DNA of 64,000 nucleotides, taken from NCBI GenBank assembly GCA_017438845.1, contig JAFRUO010000029.1:98231-162230 (forward strand), written 5' to 3'. The stretch's first letter is position 1; each line of letters opens with the position of its first letter. This DNA is from Clostridia bacterium. GTDB taxonomy: Bacteria > Bacillota > Clostridia > Oscillospirales > Acutalibacteraceae. Below are positions 34,915 to 43,207 of this stretch, one piece after another. The notes below the pieces were generated by a model that saw only the letters and a program-made list of their open reading frames with translations, made no database searches and was not told the DNA's origin. The position numbers and the translations under genes were made by a program.

Positions 34915-35895
34915 TTAGAGTATTATTTCAAATTCGGAGTTTTCAATACCCTCACTGGCATATTTTCCCTCTCCGAATATTCTTGACCGTACAATAATTT
35001 TATCATCGTATACATTAAACACAAGTCCCTGCGTATAGCTCTTAAAGGGACCGTGATTGATAACCCCGACCGTCGGTGCGTTGACCGCCTTGATATTTCC
35101 GAGATCCTCGTATGTGTAACGGCTTGTGCAGTAATGAAGGTGCCCGGTGATGTAGACTGTATTTTTATGTGTTGACAGCGCCTCTCTGAGCTTATCCGAT
35201 TCCCAGCCGACGCTTCCCCTCCATTTTCCCCTGCCGAGGAAGGTGACGGGCAAACCGTTAGTGCGCTTTAACGGCTGATGGTTCAGGACAAATACAGGCT
35301 TGCCCTCATCGACACCGGCGAGCTCCTTTTTTATAAAGGAAAGCTGTTCGTCCTTAATTCTCATACCCTCAAAGCTGTTGGTGTCGGAACCTAAAAGTAT
35401 AAATTTATACCCGCCGATTTCGGTCGAAAACCAGTATCTGTCCTCAGGGTTAGGTACACCGTTTTCAAACGATAAAAGAAAACTGCGAAGTCTTATGATT
35501 TGCTTTTTAAAGCCCCTGATTCTGACGTCGTGATTTCCGCCGACGGCAAGGATGTTTTTAAAAGCGCCCTTAACGTTTTCCAGCAGATATGAAAGCATGG
35601 CATACTCACTTGCCGAGCCGTATTCTGCAAGGTCGCCTGCCATCAGCAAGGCGTCAAACTCTGCGTTAAGACCCTCAAAGTCCCTGCAGGCATGGTGCAC
35701 CCTTAACGCACGAAGCGGCGAAAGCGCGGATATTTGCGGATCCGCCCAAACAACGAAGGAAAGAGCGGCGTTCTTATCCGCCTTCAACGGGTCTGCGTCC
35801 TTATGTTCGGGCAGACTGCTGTTTTTAATTGCCTTATCAAGCGCATTTTTCATTCTGTTAAGGCGTTTTTTCTGTGCTTCGGTAAGAATTACCAT
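34915..35895 (-). CDS. metallophosphoesterase family protein
   Basis: A 326-residue calcineurin-like phosphoesterase. The start is ATG 35895; a longer frame upstream lies inside the previous gene. Motifs with metal ligands are present: WADPQ (in place of the usual DxH opening), AGDLAEYG, GGNHD, LNHQPL and GHLH. No signal peptide or membrane helix, so it is cytoplasmic. The first motif having Gln instead of His is a known variation but may alter metal binding. It overlaps the DUF218 gene by 7 nt. The substrate is unknown. Confidence 0.85.
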   Translation of the reverse strand: MVILTEAQKKRLNRMKNALDKAIKNSSLPEHKDADPLKADKNAALSFVVWADPQISALSPLRALRVHHACRDFEGLNAEFDALLMAGDLAEYGSASEYAMLSYLLENVKGAFKNILAVGGNHDVRIRGFKKQIIRLRSFLLSFENGVPNPEDRYWFSTEIGGYKFILLGSDTNSFEGMRIKDEQLSFIKKELAGVDEGKPVFVLNHQPLKRTNGLPVTFLGRGKWRGSVGWESDKLREALSTHKNTVYITGHLHYCTSRYTYEDLGNIKAVNAPTVGVINHGPFKSYTQGLVFNVYDDKIIVRSRIFGEGKYASEGIENSEFEIIL

Positions 35896-36353
35896 ATTAT
35901 TCCCAACCTCGCTAAAGGGCGTAAAAATGCCTCTCTGACACGAAAGCCGAGGGAATCGCTTCCGTTTTCGGCGGCAATCGGCAGATAGCATACGCCTGCT
36001 TTTTTCATAATACGACAGCTTCTGTATATGTGAAAACGGCTTGTGACAAAGCACACTTTCGCATTTTCTCCGAGCAGTGCTTTAGTAAACTTAAAGTTTT
36101 CAAGCGTTGTTTTAGCCTTGTTCTCAAGTATAATTCTGTCCTCGGATATGCCGAGCTTCAAAAGAGTATTTTGCATAATCTCGGCTTCACTCATAGGCTG
36201 GGCTTCGCTTTTAATGCCTCCGGAGCAAACCGCTTTAAGAGCGGCATTTTCCCTTAAAAGCTCAGCCGCTTTGCTGACACGCTGAAAAAGAATATCGCTC
36301 GGCTCGGTACCGTTAATCGGACCGCCTAAAATCAAAATATAATCCGCGTCCAT
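35889..36353 (-). CDS. YdcF/DUF218 family protein
   Basis: A 154-residue DUF218 protein, a Rossmann-like fold also found in SanA and ElyC. LILGGPINGTEPSDILFQRV, CSGG, SEAEIM and TSRFHIYRS (the SxxxH motif) are present. Most family members have an N-terminal membrane helix; this one has none and is short. The start is ATG 36353 after GGTGA; a GTG 9 nt upstream is in frame. It is coupled to the phosphoesterase gene by overlap. Envelope-related function is inferred from the family only. Confidence 0.8.
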   Translation of the reverse strand: MDADYILILGGPINGTEPSDILFQRVSKAAELLRENAALKAVCSGGIKSEAQPMSEAEIMQNTLLKLGISEDRIILENKAKTTLENFKFTKALLGENAKVCFVTSRFHIYRSCRIMKKAGVCYLPIAAENGSDSLGFRVREAFLRPLARLGIIW

Positions 36354-36409
36354 TTTCTTCACCGATAATATAAATTAATTTTAACACAAACTTTTGCTTT
36401 TAACAACAG

Positions 36410-36652
36410 TTAATTAAGCTGTTTAAACATCGACGCCGCCTCCTGCTTGGTAGCGTATTCGTTGACGCTGAGCACCTCATAGGCGGTTGTCTTTTCACCG
36501 AAGCGGATTTCAATCTTGTCGCCGACCTTCACGTCATAGGACGCCCTTGCAACCTTTCCGTTTACGGTAACATGCTTTGCGTCGCAGACCTCGTTGGCAA
36601 CGGTTCTGCGTTTTATAATTCTTGAAATTTTAAGGTATTTATCCAGTCGCAT
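36410..36652 (-). CDS. rqcP: S4-domain RNA-binding protein RqcP (YabO/Hsp15-like)
   Basis: An 80-residue protein almost wholly an S4 domain: MRLDKYLKISRIIKRRTVANE, then VTVNGKVARASYDVKVGD. It corresponds to YabO/RqcP, which binds the stalled 50S-peptidyl-tRNA complex and helps C-terminal tailing in ribosome quality control. GAGGTGA precedes the ATG. In Bacillus it follows mazG (yabN); here hup is inserted between them, and a terminator separates hup from rqcP. Confidence 0.9.
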   Translation of the reverse strand: MRLDKYLKISRIIKRRTVANEVCDAKHVTVNGKVARASYDVKVGDKIEIRFGEKTTAYEVLSVNEYATKQEAASMFKQLN

Positions 36653-36705
36653 ATAATCACCTCAATCCGTATGAGTTTATTGTAGCATAAAAAAAGAGAA
36701 AAAAA

Positions 36706-36730
36706 CAGAGGGAGTTTTAAACTCCCTCTG
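36706..36730 (-). terminator. terminator downstream of hup
   Basis: Stem cagagggagt / actccctctg (36706-36715 and 36721-36730); on the minus strand a T-run with seven T follows. Confidence 0.85.
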
Positions 36731-36751
36731 CAAAAATGATATTAACTTAAA

Positions 36752-37024
36752 TTATTTAACAGCATCTTTAAGAGCCTGGCCTGCCTTGAATGCGGGAACC
36801 TTAGAAGCCTTAATCTTCATCTTCTCGCCTGTTCTCGGGTTACGACCCTCTTTAGCTGCGCGCTTACGAACCTCGAATGTGCCGAAGCCGATAAGCTGAA
36901 CCTTGTCGCCCTTCTTGAGAGCTGCCTTGATGGCGTCGATAGTTGCGTTTACTGCTGCTTCTGCATCCTTCTTTGAGATGTCAGCCTTCTTTGCAACTGC
37001 TGCAATAAGTTCTGTCTTATTCAT
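36752..37024 (-). CDS. hup: HU family DNA-binding protein
   Basis: A 90-residue nucleoid protein. The start is ATG 37024 after TTGGAGGAAA; a longer frame runs back into maz[23 protein letters not shown] starts helices 1-2, and [22 protein letters not shown] is the saddle and beta arm with the conserved RNPxTG tip. [16 protein letters not shown] ends the fold. It follows mazG by 43 nt and ends before a strong terminator. Confidence 0.97.
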   Translation of the reverse strand: MNKTELIAAVAKKADISKKDAEAAVNATIDAIKAALKKGDKVQLIGFGTFEVRKRAAKEGRNPRTGEKMKIKASKVPAFKAGQALKDAVK

Positions 37025-37067
37025 TTTTGTTTCCTCCAATTTTTTTATTTTTGAAGGCGTTGCCGCC

Positions 37068-37877
37068 TTAGTTGGACTTAGTTTGCCTTTTTGCCTCTTC
37101 CCAGAGCACATCAAGCTCGTCTATGGAGGCAGAAAGCATATCGATTCCCTTCTCCTTGGCAAGGCGCTCAACCACGGTGTAGCGGTTAATAAACTTGTCC
37201 GTTGCCTTAGTTAAGCTTTCCTCCGCATCGGCGTGCACAAAGCGCGAAACATTGACTACCGAAAACAGCAGGTCGCCAAGCTCGTCCTCAACGGCTGAAG
37301 CGTTGCCGGAAGCGAAGGCCTCTTTAAGCTCATCCGTTTCCTCAAGCACCTTGTCGAAGGCGCCGTCTGCCTGCTCCCAGTCAAAGCCTGCCTTTGCAGC
37401 CTTTTGCTGTACCTTTGTACTTCTCATAAGTGCGGGAAGCTCACGGGGAATGGAAAGAATCTTGTCGGTCGTACTTTTGCGGTTTTTGGACTTTGACTTG
37501 ATTTCATCCCAGTTAACCAGAACCTCATCGCTGTCCTTTACCGTAACATTTCCGAAAACATGCGGGTGACGTTCAATCATCTTTTTACAGACGCCGTCGG
37601 TCACATCGCCGAAATCAAAGCTTTGCTCCTCCTTGGAAAGCTGTGCATGAAACACAACCTGAAGCAGTACGTCGCCCAGCTCCTCACACAAAAGCTCGGC
37701 ATCGTCCTTGTTAATCGCCTCAACGACCTCATAGGTTTCTTCAATAAGCGAGCTTTTGATTGACTTGTGGTTTTGCTCCCTGTCCCAGGGGCAACCCTCG
37801 TCCGAGCGAAGTATGCTCATTATCTCGAGCAAATCGTCAATTCCGTATTTTTCTTTGAACGTAAAATCAACTGACAT
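37068..37877 (-). CDS. mazG: nucleoside triphosphate pyrophosphohydrolase MazG
   Basis: A 269-residue two-domain MazG that hydrolyses abnormal or excess NTPs to NMP and PPi. The N-terminal domain has [13 protein letters not shown] and the metal-binding EExxE..ExxD helices ([26 protein letters not shown]). The second domain repeats [23 protein letters not shown] precedes the ATG. It sits 16 nt after a SpoVB-like gene and before hup and rqcP, mirroring yabM-yabN-yabO of Bacillus. Confidence 0.95.
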   Translation of the reverse strand: MSVDFTFKEKYGIDDLLEIMSILRSDEGCPWDREQNHKSIKSSLIEETYEVVEAINKDDAELLCEELGDVLLQVVFHAQLSKEEQSFDFGDVTDGVCKKMIERHPHVFGNVTVKDSDEVLVNWDEIKSKSKNRKSTTDKILSIPRELPALMRSTKVQQKAAKAGFDWEQADGAFDKVLEETDELKEAFASGNASAVEDELGDLLFSVVNVSRFVHADAEESLTKATDKFINRYTVVERLAKEKGIDMLSASIDELDVLWEEAKRQTKSN

Positions 37878-37893
37878 ATTCTACCTCTATATT

Positions 37894-39678
37894 TTACTCT
37901 ATAAATCCGTATTTTGCAAGTGTTTTCGCAATTTTTTCTCCCTTTGGGAGCATAATTATGTCTTCTTTTACCATTCCGCCGACCAAAAGCATGGAAATAC
38001 CGTATACAAGCACTGCAAACATCACTGCTATAAGGGTTGCAAGGATATTTGTAAAGGAGTGTCCTCCCTTGGTGATGTCGGGCAGAATGTTGTTAAAAAT
38101 ACCATAACTTGTATAAGCGGCAACTCCGCAAAGCACACTGCAGAAAAGAGGCTTTACGGCAACCGACATATAATCAAGCTTAACCTTTGTGGTACGAAGA
38201 AGCGAAATAAGATTGATTACAACAATTATAGTATAGCAAACAATCGTGCCGATTACGGCGCCGTTAATGTTGATTGACGGAATACCTATAAAAATATAAT
38301 TCGTAACAACCTTTGCAATTGCGCCTATCGACAGGGAATACACCGGCACCTTTGCCTTGCCGAGCGCCTGAAGCATATTTGTCATCGGCTGAGAAAGCGA
38401 AATCAGGAATATTGTGTATCCGTATGCCGCCATAATCGGAGCGGCGATTGAAACGGCATCGGCTGACTTTCCCGTTTCGTACATCATCTGTAAAATCGGA
38501 AATGCAAGCACGCCCATACCGATGCCGGACGGAAGCGCAAACATCATTGTAACCCTGAGCACCGACTCAACCGAGTTTTTAAGCTGCAGCTTATCCTTGA
38601 GCGCCCATGCGGCGGAAAGCGCAGGAATTGCGCTGACTCCGAGCGTCATTGTAATTGACGGTATCAGGTTTTTAAAGTCAAGGCTCATTGTATATGCGCC
38701 GTAAAGGTATTTCGGAATATCGGCATTGAGTATGTTTGAAACCGACAGCTGAGCGTTATACATATCCCTGATAAGGTCGGTATTGTTTTCAATCATTGTG
38801 GCAAGCCTGTTCTGAATTGTCATAGAGTCTATAAGGTTTGTAACGCTGAAAACAAGGCTTGAAGCCACTACCGGAACCGCAAGTCCCATAAGGGATTTGG
38901 CAACGCTTGTACTGCTTGCGGGCCTCGGGGACGCGGCAAGCTCCTCTCTGGTGATGCCGTCGCCCTTTATTTTATACAGTATCATCATATAAATCATACC
39001 GATAACCGTGCCGACCGTAACGCCGATTGCCGCCGCAGCCGCCGCATAAGGGTAAATCGCAGAAGCCGCCTCAGCCTCGTTGTGAACAGTCTGCCCGTAG
39101 ACGGTAAGACCCTGCTCAAACCTTGAATAGCCGTAGGTGATGGAAAACTTTGCACACGCAAGTCCGAACACGACCTTGCCTGCCGCCTCCCAAACCTGTG
39201 ACATAGCCGTGGGCGTCATATTCCGCAGTCCGTTATAATAGCCTCTGTAAATAGACATTATACAGCAGAAGAATATTGACGGAGTAATTGCAAAAATAGC
39301 AGGAAGAGCCTCCATGCTCTTTGCAAGATAAGCATAGGGATATGAGAGAATAAGCAGTAAAAGGGTTCCGGCCGTTCCCGTAATCAGAAACAGCCTTGCC
39401 GCCACCTTAAAGGTCATTCTGACGTCACGGTAGCGTTGCAGCGCCATCTGCTGGGAAACCATTTTTGAAACGGCTACCGGCAGACCTGCCATTGAAATTG
39501 TGTAAATCGGTATATATAGATTGTATGCCGAATCAAAATAGCCTCTGCCTACTGCGCCGACCATATTTGAAAGCGGTATTTTATACAGTATGCCGATGAT
39601 TTTAACTATTAATGTAGCGGCCGCCAGCACCATTGCTCCGTTTAAAAGTGACTGACTTTTTCTTTTGCCTGTCGCCAA
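37894..39678 (-). CDS. SpoVB/MurJ-like polysaccharide flippase (MOP superfamily)
   Basis: A 594-residue membrane protein with about 14 helices. The N-terminus LLNGAMVLAAATLIVKIIGILYKIPL in parts, the GLPVAVSKMVSQQ motif and GYYNGLRNMTPTAMSQ are typical of SpoVB/YabM flippases, which move lipid-linked precursors for cortex or envelope. The start is TTG 39678, 5 nt after GAGGTGA. It lies immediately before mazG as yabM does in Bacillus, which supports the YabM/SpoVB identity over MurJ. Confidence 0.88.
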   Translation of the reverse strand: MATGKRKSQSLLNGAMVLAAATLIVKIIGILYKIPLSNMVGAVGRGYFDSAYNLYIPIYTISMAGLPVAVSKMVSQQMALQRYRDVRMTFKVAARLFLITGTAGTLLLLILSYPYAYLAKSMEALPAIFAITPSIFFCCIMSIYRGYYNGLRNMTPTAMSQVWEAAGKVVFGLACAKFSITYGYSRFEQGLTVYGQTVHNEAEAASAIYPYAAAAAAIGVTVGTVIGMIYMMILYKIKGDGITREELAASPRPASSTSVAKSLMGLAVPVVASSLVFSVTNLIDSMTIQNRLATMIENNTDLIRDMYNAQLSVSNILNADIPKYLYGAYTMSLDFKNLIPSITMTLGVSAIPALSAAWALKDKLQLKNSVESVLRVTMMFALPSGIGMGVLAFPILQMMYETGKSADAVSIAAPIMAAYGYTIFLISLSQPMTNMLQALGKAKVPVYSLSIGAIAKVVTNYIFIGIPSININGAVIGTIVCYTIIVVINLISLLRTTKVKLDYMSVAVKPLFCSVLCGVAAYTSYGIFNNILPDITKGGHSFTNILATLIAVMFAVLVYGISMLLVGGMVKEDIIMLPKGEKIAKTLAKYGFIE

Positions 39679-39726
39679 TTAATCACCTCATTTGCCTATA
39701 TACAATAGCATTAAATACGACTTCTG

Positions 39727-40656
39727 TCAAATTTGGCCTATGAATTCACGAAGAAGGGAATCCTTCGGAACAAGTGAAGAATCAAGTGACTTGAATTTCT
39801 TTACGGCGTGAATAAGCTTCTTTGCATCGGGAAGGTACTGCTCGTCGATTTCGGCGCTTTCAAGCCTTTCAATGATAGTGTCCCTGAAAATACAGGGCTC
39901 ACAAAGATGAATTGAATTAATTCTTACATCTGCAAACTCCTTATACGGGAAAAGATATAAATCCTCACCCTTACATACGTTTTCCCAGAGCTTGTATGTA
40001 TTGTTGACCGAGCTTGCACGGAAATTATAGTCCCTGATTACACGCCTTACAAAGCGTAAATTTCGCTTGTTGAGTATTATTTTTCCCTTTGAATCGTAAA
40101 TTCTTGAGGAAACGCTGATATAAATTTTCATCAGTCTGTGGTTGTCAATACCGCTTGTTACAATCGGGTTGAGTGCGTGAAGCCCCTCGACAATTACGGC
40201 ATCGTTTTTTTCAAGCTTGAGCTTTGCGTAATCGGGCTTTCTGCTTCCCGTTGTAAAATCGAACGACGGCATATCGGTTGTATTGCCCTGAAGAAGCGAA
40301 CCGAGAGTGCTTGAAATAAGCGGTAAATCAAGCGCATACACCGTTTCAAAATCCGGGTTGCCCTCGGCATATCCGGGTATATCCTCACGGTTAAGATAAA
40401 AATCATCTAACGAGATTACATGCGTATTCATTCCCAGCGACGTAAAGTTTTGAGCAATTTTGTTCGCGGTGGTCGTTTTGCCCGACGAAGAAGGACCTGC
40501 AAGCATAATTACCTTTCTTCCGGTTTCGTCAAGCGCCTTTTCGGAAATATTGTTGATGATATTTCTGTAACGAAGTTCTGCACGGGCAACAAGCGCCTGC
40601 GGATTTTCCTCGGCAAGCTCATTGATGTATTCGATTCTGTTATTAATCATCGACAT
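39727..40656 (-). CDS. uridine kinase-like nucleoside kinase
   Basis: A 309-residue P-loop kinase of the phosphoribulokinase/uridine kinase family. Walker A GPSSSGKTT is at about residue 54, SLDDFYLNREDIPG gives the catalytic Asp region, and VIVEGLHALNP is the Walker B-like segment. It lacks the TGS-containing N-terminus seen in many clostridial homologues; residues 1-45 are a helical stretch. AAAGGGGTG precedes the ATG. It follows hemZ by 14 nt in the long recJ-to-hup run. Confidence 0.88.
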   Translation of the reverse strand: MSMINNRIEYINELAEENPQALVARAELRYRNIINNISEKALDETGRKVIMLAGPSSSGKTTTANKIAQNFTSLGMNTHVISLDDFYLNREDIPGYAEGNPDFETVYALDLPLISSTLGSLLQGNTTDMPSFDFTTGSRKPDYAKLKLEKNDAVIVEGLHALNPIVTSGIDNHRLMKIYISVSSRIYDSKGKIILNKRNLRFVRRVIRDYNFRASSVNNTYKLWENVCKGEDLYLFPYKEFADVRINSIHLCEPCIFRDTIIERLESAEIDEQYLPDAKKLIHAVKKFKSLDSSLVPKDSLLREFIGQI

Positions 40657-40670
40657 ATTTTCACACCCCT

Positions 40671-42113
40671 TTAAGGATTATTTTTATAAAATTCGGCAAT
40701 GCCTTTTTTTCTTTTCAGGATTTCGTCAAAGTCCTTTATATATTCATACGGATACTTGTAGTTGAATATTCTGTCAATTTGTGCGCCGTGCGGAGCTTTA
40801 AGGCGTGTAACCGCACCTGCGCCCACAGCCAGTACGGAGTGACATTCCTCCATCATAAAGATATTGTACAGGCATTCCCTGCCCTCTTTGCAGTAGCCCG
40901 TGTTTTCAAGGTTACCGAGGGTTTTTGACTGTCTGTACATATAGTAAGGAGTATAGCCCGAAGCGGTCAGCTTTTCGTAAGAGAAGTCAAGCATACGCGA
41001 GCAAAGCCTGTTTTTCCGAGCCTGCACAACGCCGTCCTCTCCCATATACGAAGCACGTTTTAAGGCAAGGGAATGCACGGTGATGTTTTCGGGATTAAGT
41101 GAAAGCGTTTTTTCCACAGTCTGTCGGAAGCCTTCCTCGGTGTCCTCGGGAAGTCCTGCGATAAGGTCGGTGTTAATATTACCGAAGCCCTCTTTCCTTG
41201 CAAGCAGAAAAGCCTCCTCGGTCTGAGCCGCCGTATGCTTTCTTCCGATTGCCCTGAGCACCCTGTCGGAAAACGACTGCGGATTAATACTGATTCTTGA
41301 AACTCCTGCGTTTTTTAGCACCCTGAGTTTTTCCGCGGTAACGGTATCCGGTCTGCCCGCTTCGACGGTATACTCACGCACCGTACCCATATCAAAGCTG
41401 TCCGAAACCGCGTCGGTAAGCGTTTTAAGCCCCTCTGCATCAAGTGTAGTCGGCGTACCTCCGCCGAAATATATACTTTCGAGGTTAAGGCCGAGTTCTT
41501 TTGCCGTTTCAGCTGTAAAGCTTATTTCCTTTACAAGTGCTCCGATATAATCGGGCATCAGCTTCTTAACCGTCTGAGCAGTCATATCATGCGAAACAAA
41601 CGAACAGTAGCTGCACCTTGAAGGGCAAAAAGGAATTGAAACGTAAAGGCTGAAGGACTCGGGCTTTGAAAGAGAAATTATTTTTTCCTCCGCTCTCGCC
41701 ACGTTTTCGGTTAAAGCTGTCTTTTTTTCGCTTACCAGATATGTGCCGAGAAATTCTTCCCTCGCTCTCCCGCCGAGTGACCTGAAAAGCTTTGAGGGTC
41801 TGATGCCCGTAAGCATTCCCCATTCGGGAACATAACCCGTGTGACGGCTTAAAATGCCGAAGACAAGAGTCATTAAAAGAAGTTCCCTGTCGTCGCCGTT
41901 TTTATATTCGCTTTGTTCCGAAAAAAGGCATTTTCCGTCTTTGTCAAAGAGTTCCGCCCTGACCTCTTCGGGAGTAAGAGAGGTGCGAAGTCTCAGTTCG
42001 TCAACGCTTTCGGCGCTTCCGAAAACGACCTTAATTTTTTCATTCGGATAAAAAAGCCTTGTCAGCTTTTCCGCCTCATACTGATATTCGTGGTTTACAA
42101 TTTCGAGTATCAT
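40671..42113 (-). CDS. hemZ: coproporphyrinogen dehydrogenase HemZ
   Basis: A 480-residue radical SAM protein of the HemN/HemZ group. The cluster motif is PFCPSRCSYCSF (about residue 162), followed by SIYFGGGTPTTL, EAGRPDTV and SINPQSF, all HemN-like. The N-terminal 150 residues are the HemZ-specific extension. It is annotated for oxygen-independent coproporphyrinogen oxidation, though activity of HemZ is less well proven than HemN. The ATG overlaps the MBL gene stop by 4 nt. Same gene order (dtd, MBL, hemZ) is common in Clostridia. Confidence 0.92.
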   Translation of the reverse strand: MILEIVNHEYQYEAEKLTRLFYPNEKIKVVFGSAESVDELRLRTSLTPEEVRAELFDKDGKCLFSEQSEYKNGDDRELLLMTLVFGILSRHTGYVPEWGMLTGIRPSKLFRSLGGRAREEFLGTYLVSEKKTALTENVARAEEKIISLSKPESFSLYVSIPFCPSRCSYCSFVSHDMTAQTVKKLMPDYIGALVKEISFTAETAKELGLNLESIYFGGGTPTTLDAEGLKTLTDAVSDSFDMGTVREYTVEAGRPDTVTAEKLRVLKNAGVSRISINPQSFSDRVLRAIGRKHTAAQTEEAFLLARKEGFGNINTDLIAGLPEDTEEGFRQTVEKTLSLNPENITVHSLALKRASYMGEDGVVQARKNRLCSRMLDFSYEKLTASGYTPYYMYRQSKTLGNLENTGYCKEGRECLYNIFMMEECHSVLAVGAGAVTRLKAPHGAQIDRIFNYKYPYEYIKDFDEILKRKKGIAEFYKNNP

Positions 42114-42748
42114 AGCATTCTCCGAATATATCTGTTCCTGACTCTCTCGGACGAAAGGGTTGTATTTCTGTTATGCCCCGTACAGACGGTGTAATCGCCG
42201 TCGAGAGCAATAAGCCTTTTAAGCGAGTCAAGCATCTGACGGTCGTCTCCGCCGGGCAAATCGGTTCTTCCGATTGTCATACAGAAAAGTGTGTCGCCCG
42301 AGAAAATAACACGGTCCTCCTCGTCAACATAGCAAACGCTTCCCTTTGTGTGTCCGGGCGTGTGCATTACACGCAGCACGGTTTCCCCGAGCGTTACGCT
42401 ATCGCCGTCCTCAAGTAATCTGTCGGCAGTCAGGCACTTTTGAAGTCCCGGATAAAGCGAAAGCGCCGCAAGGCTTTCGTATTCGTCCTCAAGGCAAGGA
42501 GCGTCAAGGGCGTGTATCATTACCTCGGCGCCCGTTCTCTGCTTTAAGTCGTGTACGCCTAAAATATGGTCGTAGTGACCGTGCGTTAAAAGAATGTATT
42601 TAATTTGCTTGTCCTTAATAAGCCTTTCAAGGCTCCCGTCAAATCCGCCGGGGTCAATCACAAGCGAAAGCAACGAGGCTTCGTCAGTAACAACAAAGCA
42701 ATTAGCCTCAACCGGACCGAGCGGGATTTTTTCTATTCTGACAGGCAT
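42110..42748 (-). CDS. MBL-fold metallo-hydrolase (glyoxalase II-like)
   Basis: A 212-residue metallo-beta-lactamase-fold hydrolase. THGHYDH (about residue 55) supplies the metal His/Asp set, with HTPGHTKGSVCY and SGDTLF giving later His and Asp ligands, and GHNRNT near the end. This is the YcbL/GloB-type single-domain form. GGAGGAAAT precedes the ATG. It directly abuts dtd (stop 42749) and overlaps hemZ, so it is part of the stable recJ-rel-dtd-MBL-hemZ block. The substrate is probably a thioester but is not proven. Confidence 0.9.
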   Translation of the reverse strand: MPVRIEKIPLGPVEANCFVVTDEASLLSLVIDPGGFDGSLERLIKDKQIKYILLTHGHYDHILGVHDLKQRTGAEVMIHALDAPCLEDEYESLAALSLYPGLQKCLTADRLLEDGDSVTLGETVLRVMHTPGHTKGSVCYVDEEDRVIFSGDTLFCMTIGRTDLPGGDDRQMLDSLKRLIALDGDYTVCTGHNRNTTLSSERVRNRYIRRML

Positions 42749-43204
42749 TTATTTCCTCCAGATTTCCGTATCGTACAAAATGGTGACGGGGCCGTTATTC
42801 AGAAGTGAAACCTCCATATGAGCGCCGAACACGCCCTTTTCGACCTTTCTTACTCCGTTTGCAAGCAGCTCGCTGCAATAAAGCTCATAGAGTCTGTCGG
42901 CTTCATCGGGTGCGGCAGAATTGATAAACGAAGGACGGTTGCCCTTTTTAACGTCCGCACACAGTGTAAACTGAGAAACCGCAAGCACCTCGCCGTCAAT
43001 GTCGAGTACGGAACGGTTCATTTTGTCGTCCTCATTGGTAAAGATACGAAGAGACGCGGTTTTTCTTGCAAGTATTCGTGCGTCCTCGTCGGTGTCGTTT
43101 TCCATAACTCCTACCAGCACAAGGTAGCCCTCGCCGATTTCTCCGACCGATGCGCCGTCAACGTCAACACGGGCGTGCTTCACCCTTTGAATTACTGCCT
43201 TCAT
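42749..43204 (-). CDS. dtd: D-aminoacyl-tRNA deacylase
   Basis: A 151-residue enzyme that removes D-amino acids (and Gly) from mischarged tRNA. The two signature motifs are intact: SQFTLCAD (about residue 77) and NGPVT (about 138). MKAVIQRVKHARV is the usual N-terminus. The start lies 3 nt after the rel stop with a poor Shine-Dalgarno, so it probably relies on coupling to rel. Confidence 0.97.
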   Translation of the reverse strand: MKAVIQRVKHARVDVDGASVGEIGEGYLVLVGVMENDTDEDARILARKTASLRIFTNEDDKMNRSVLDIDGEVLAVSQFTLCADVKKGNRPSFINSAAPDEADRLYELYCSELLANGVRKVEKGVFGAHMEVSLLNNGPVTILYDTEIWRK

Positions 43205-43207
43205 TAC

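Noticed and set aside
34915..36054. A 379-residue version of the phosphoesterase
   Set aside because: The first 53 residues overlap the DUF218 gene in another frame and show no family similarity; ATG 35895 gives the normal length.
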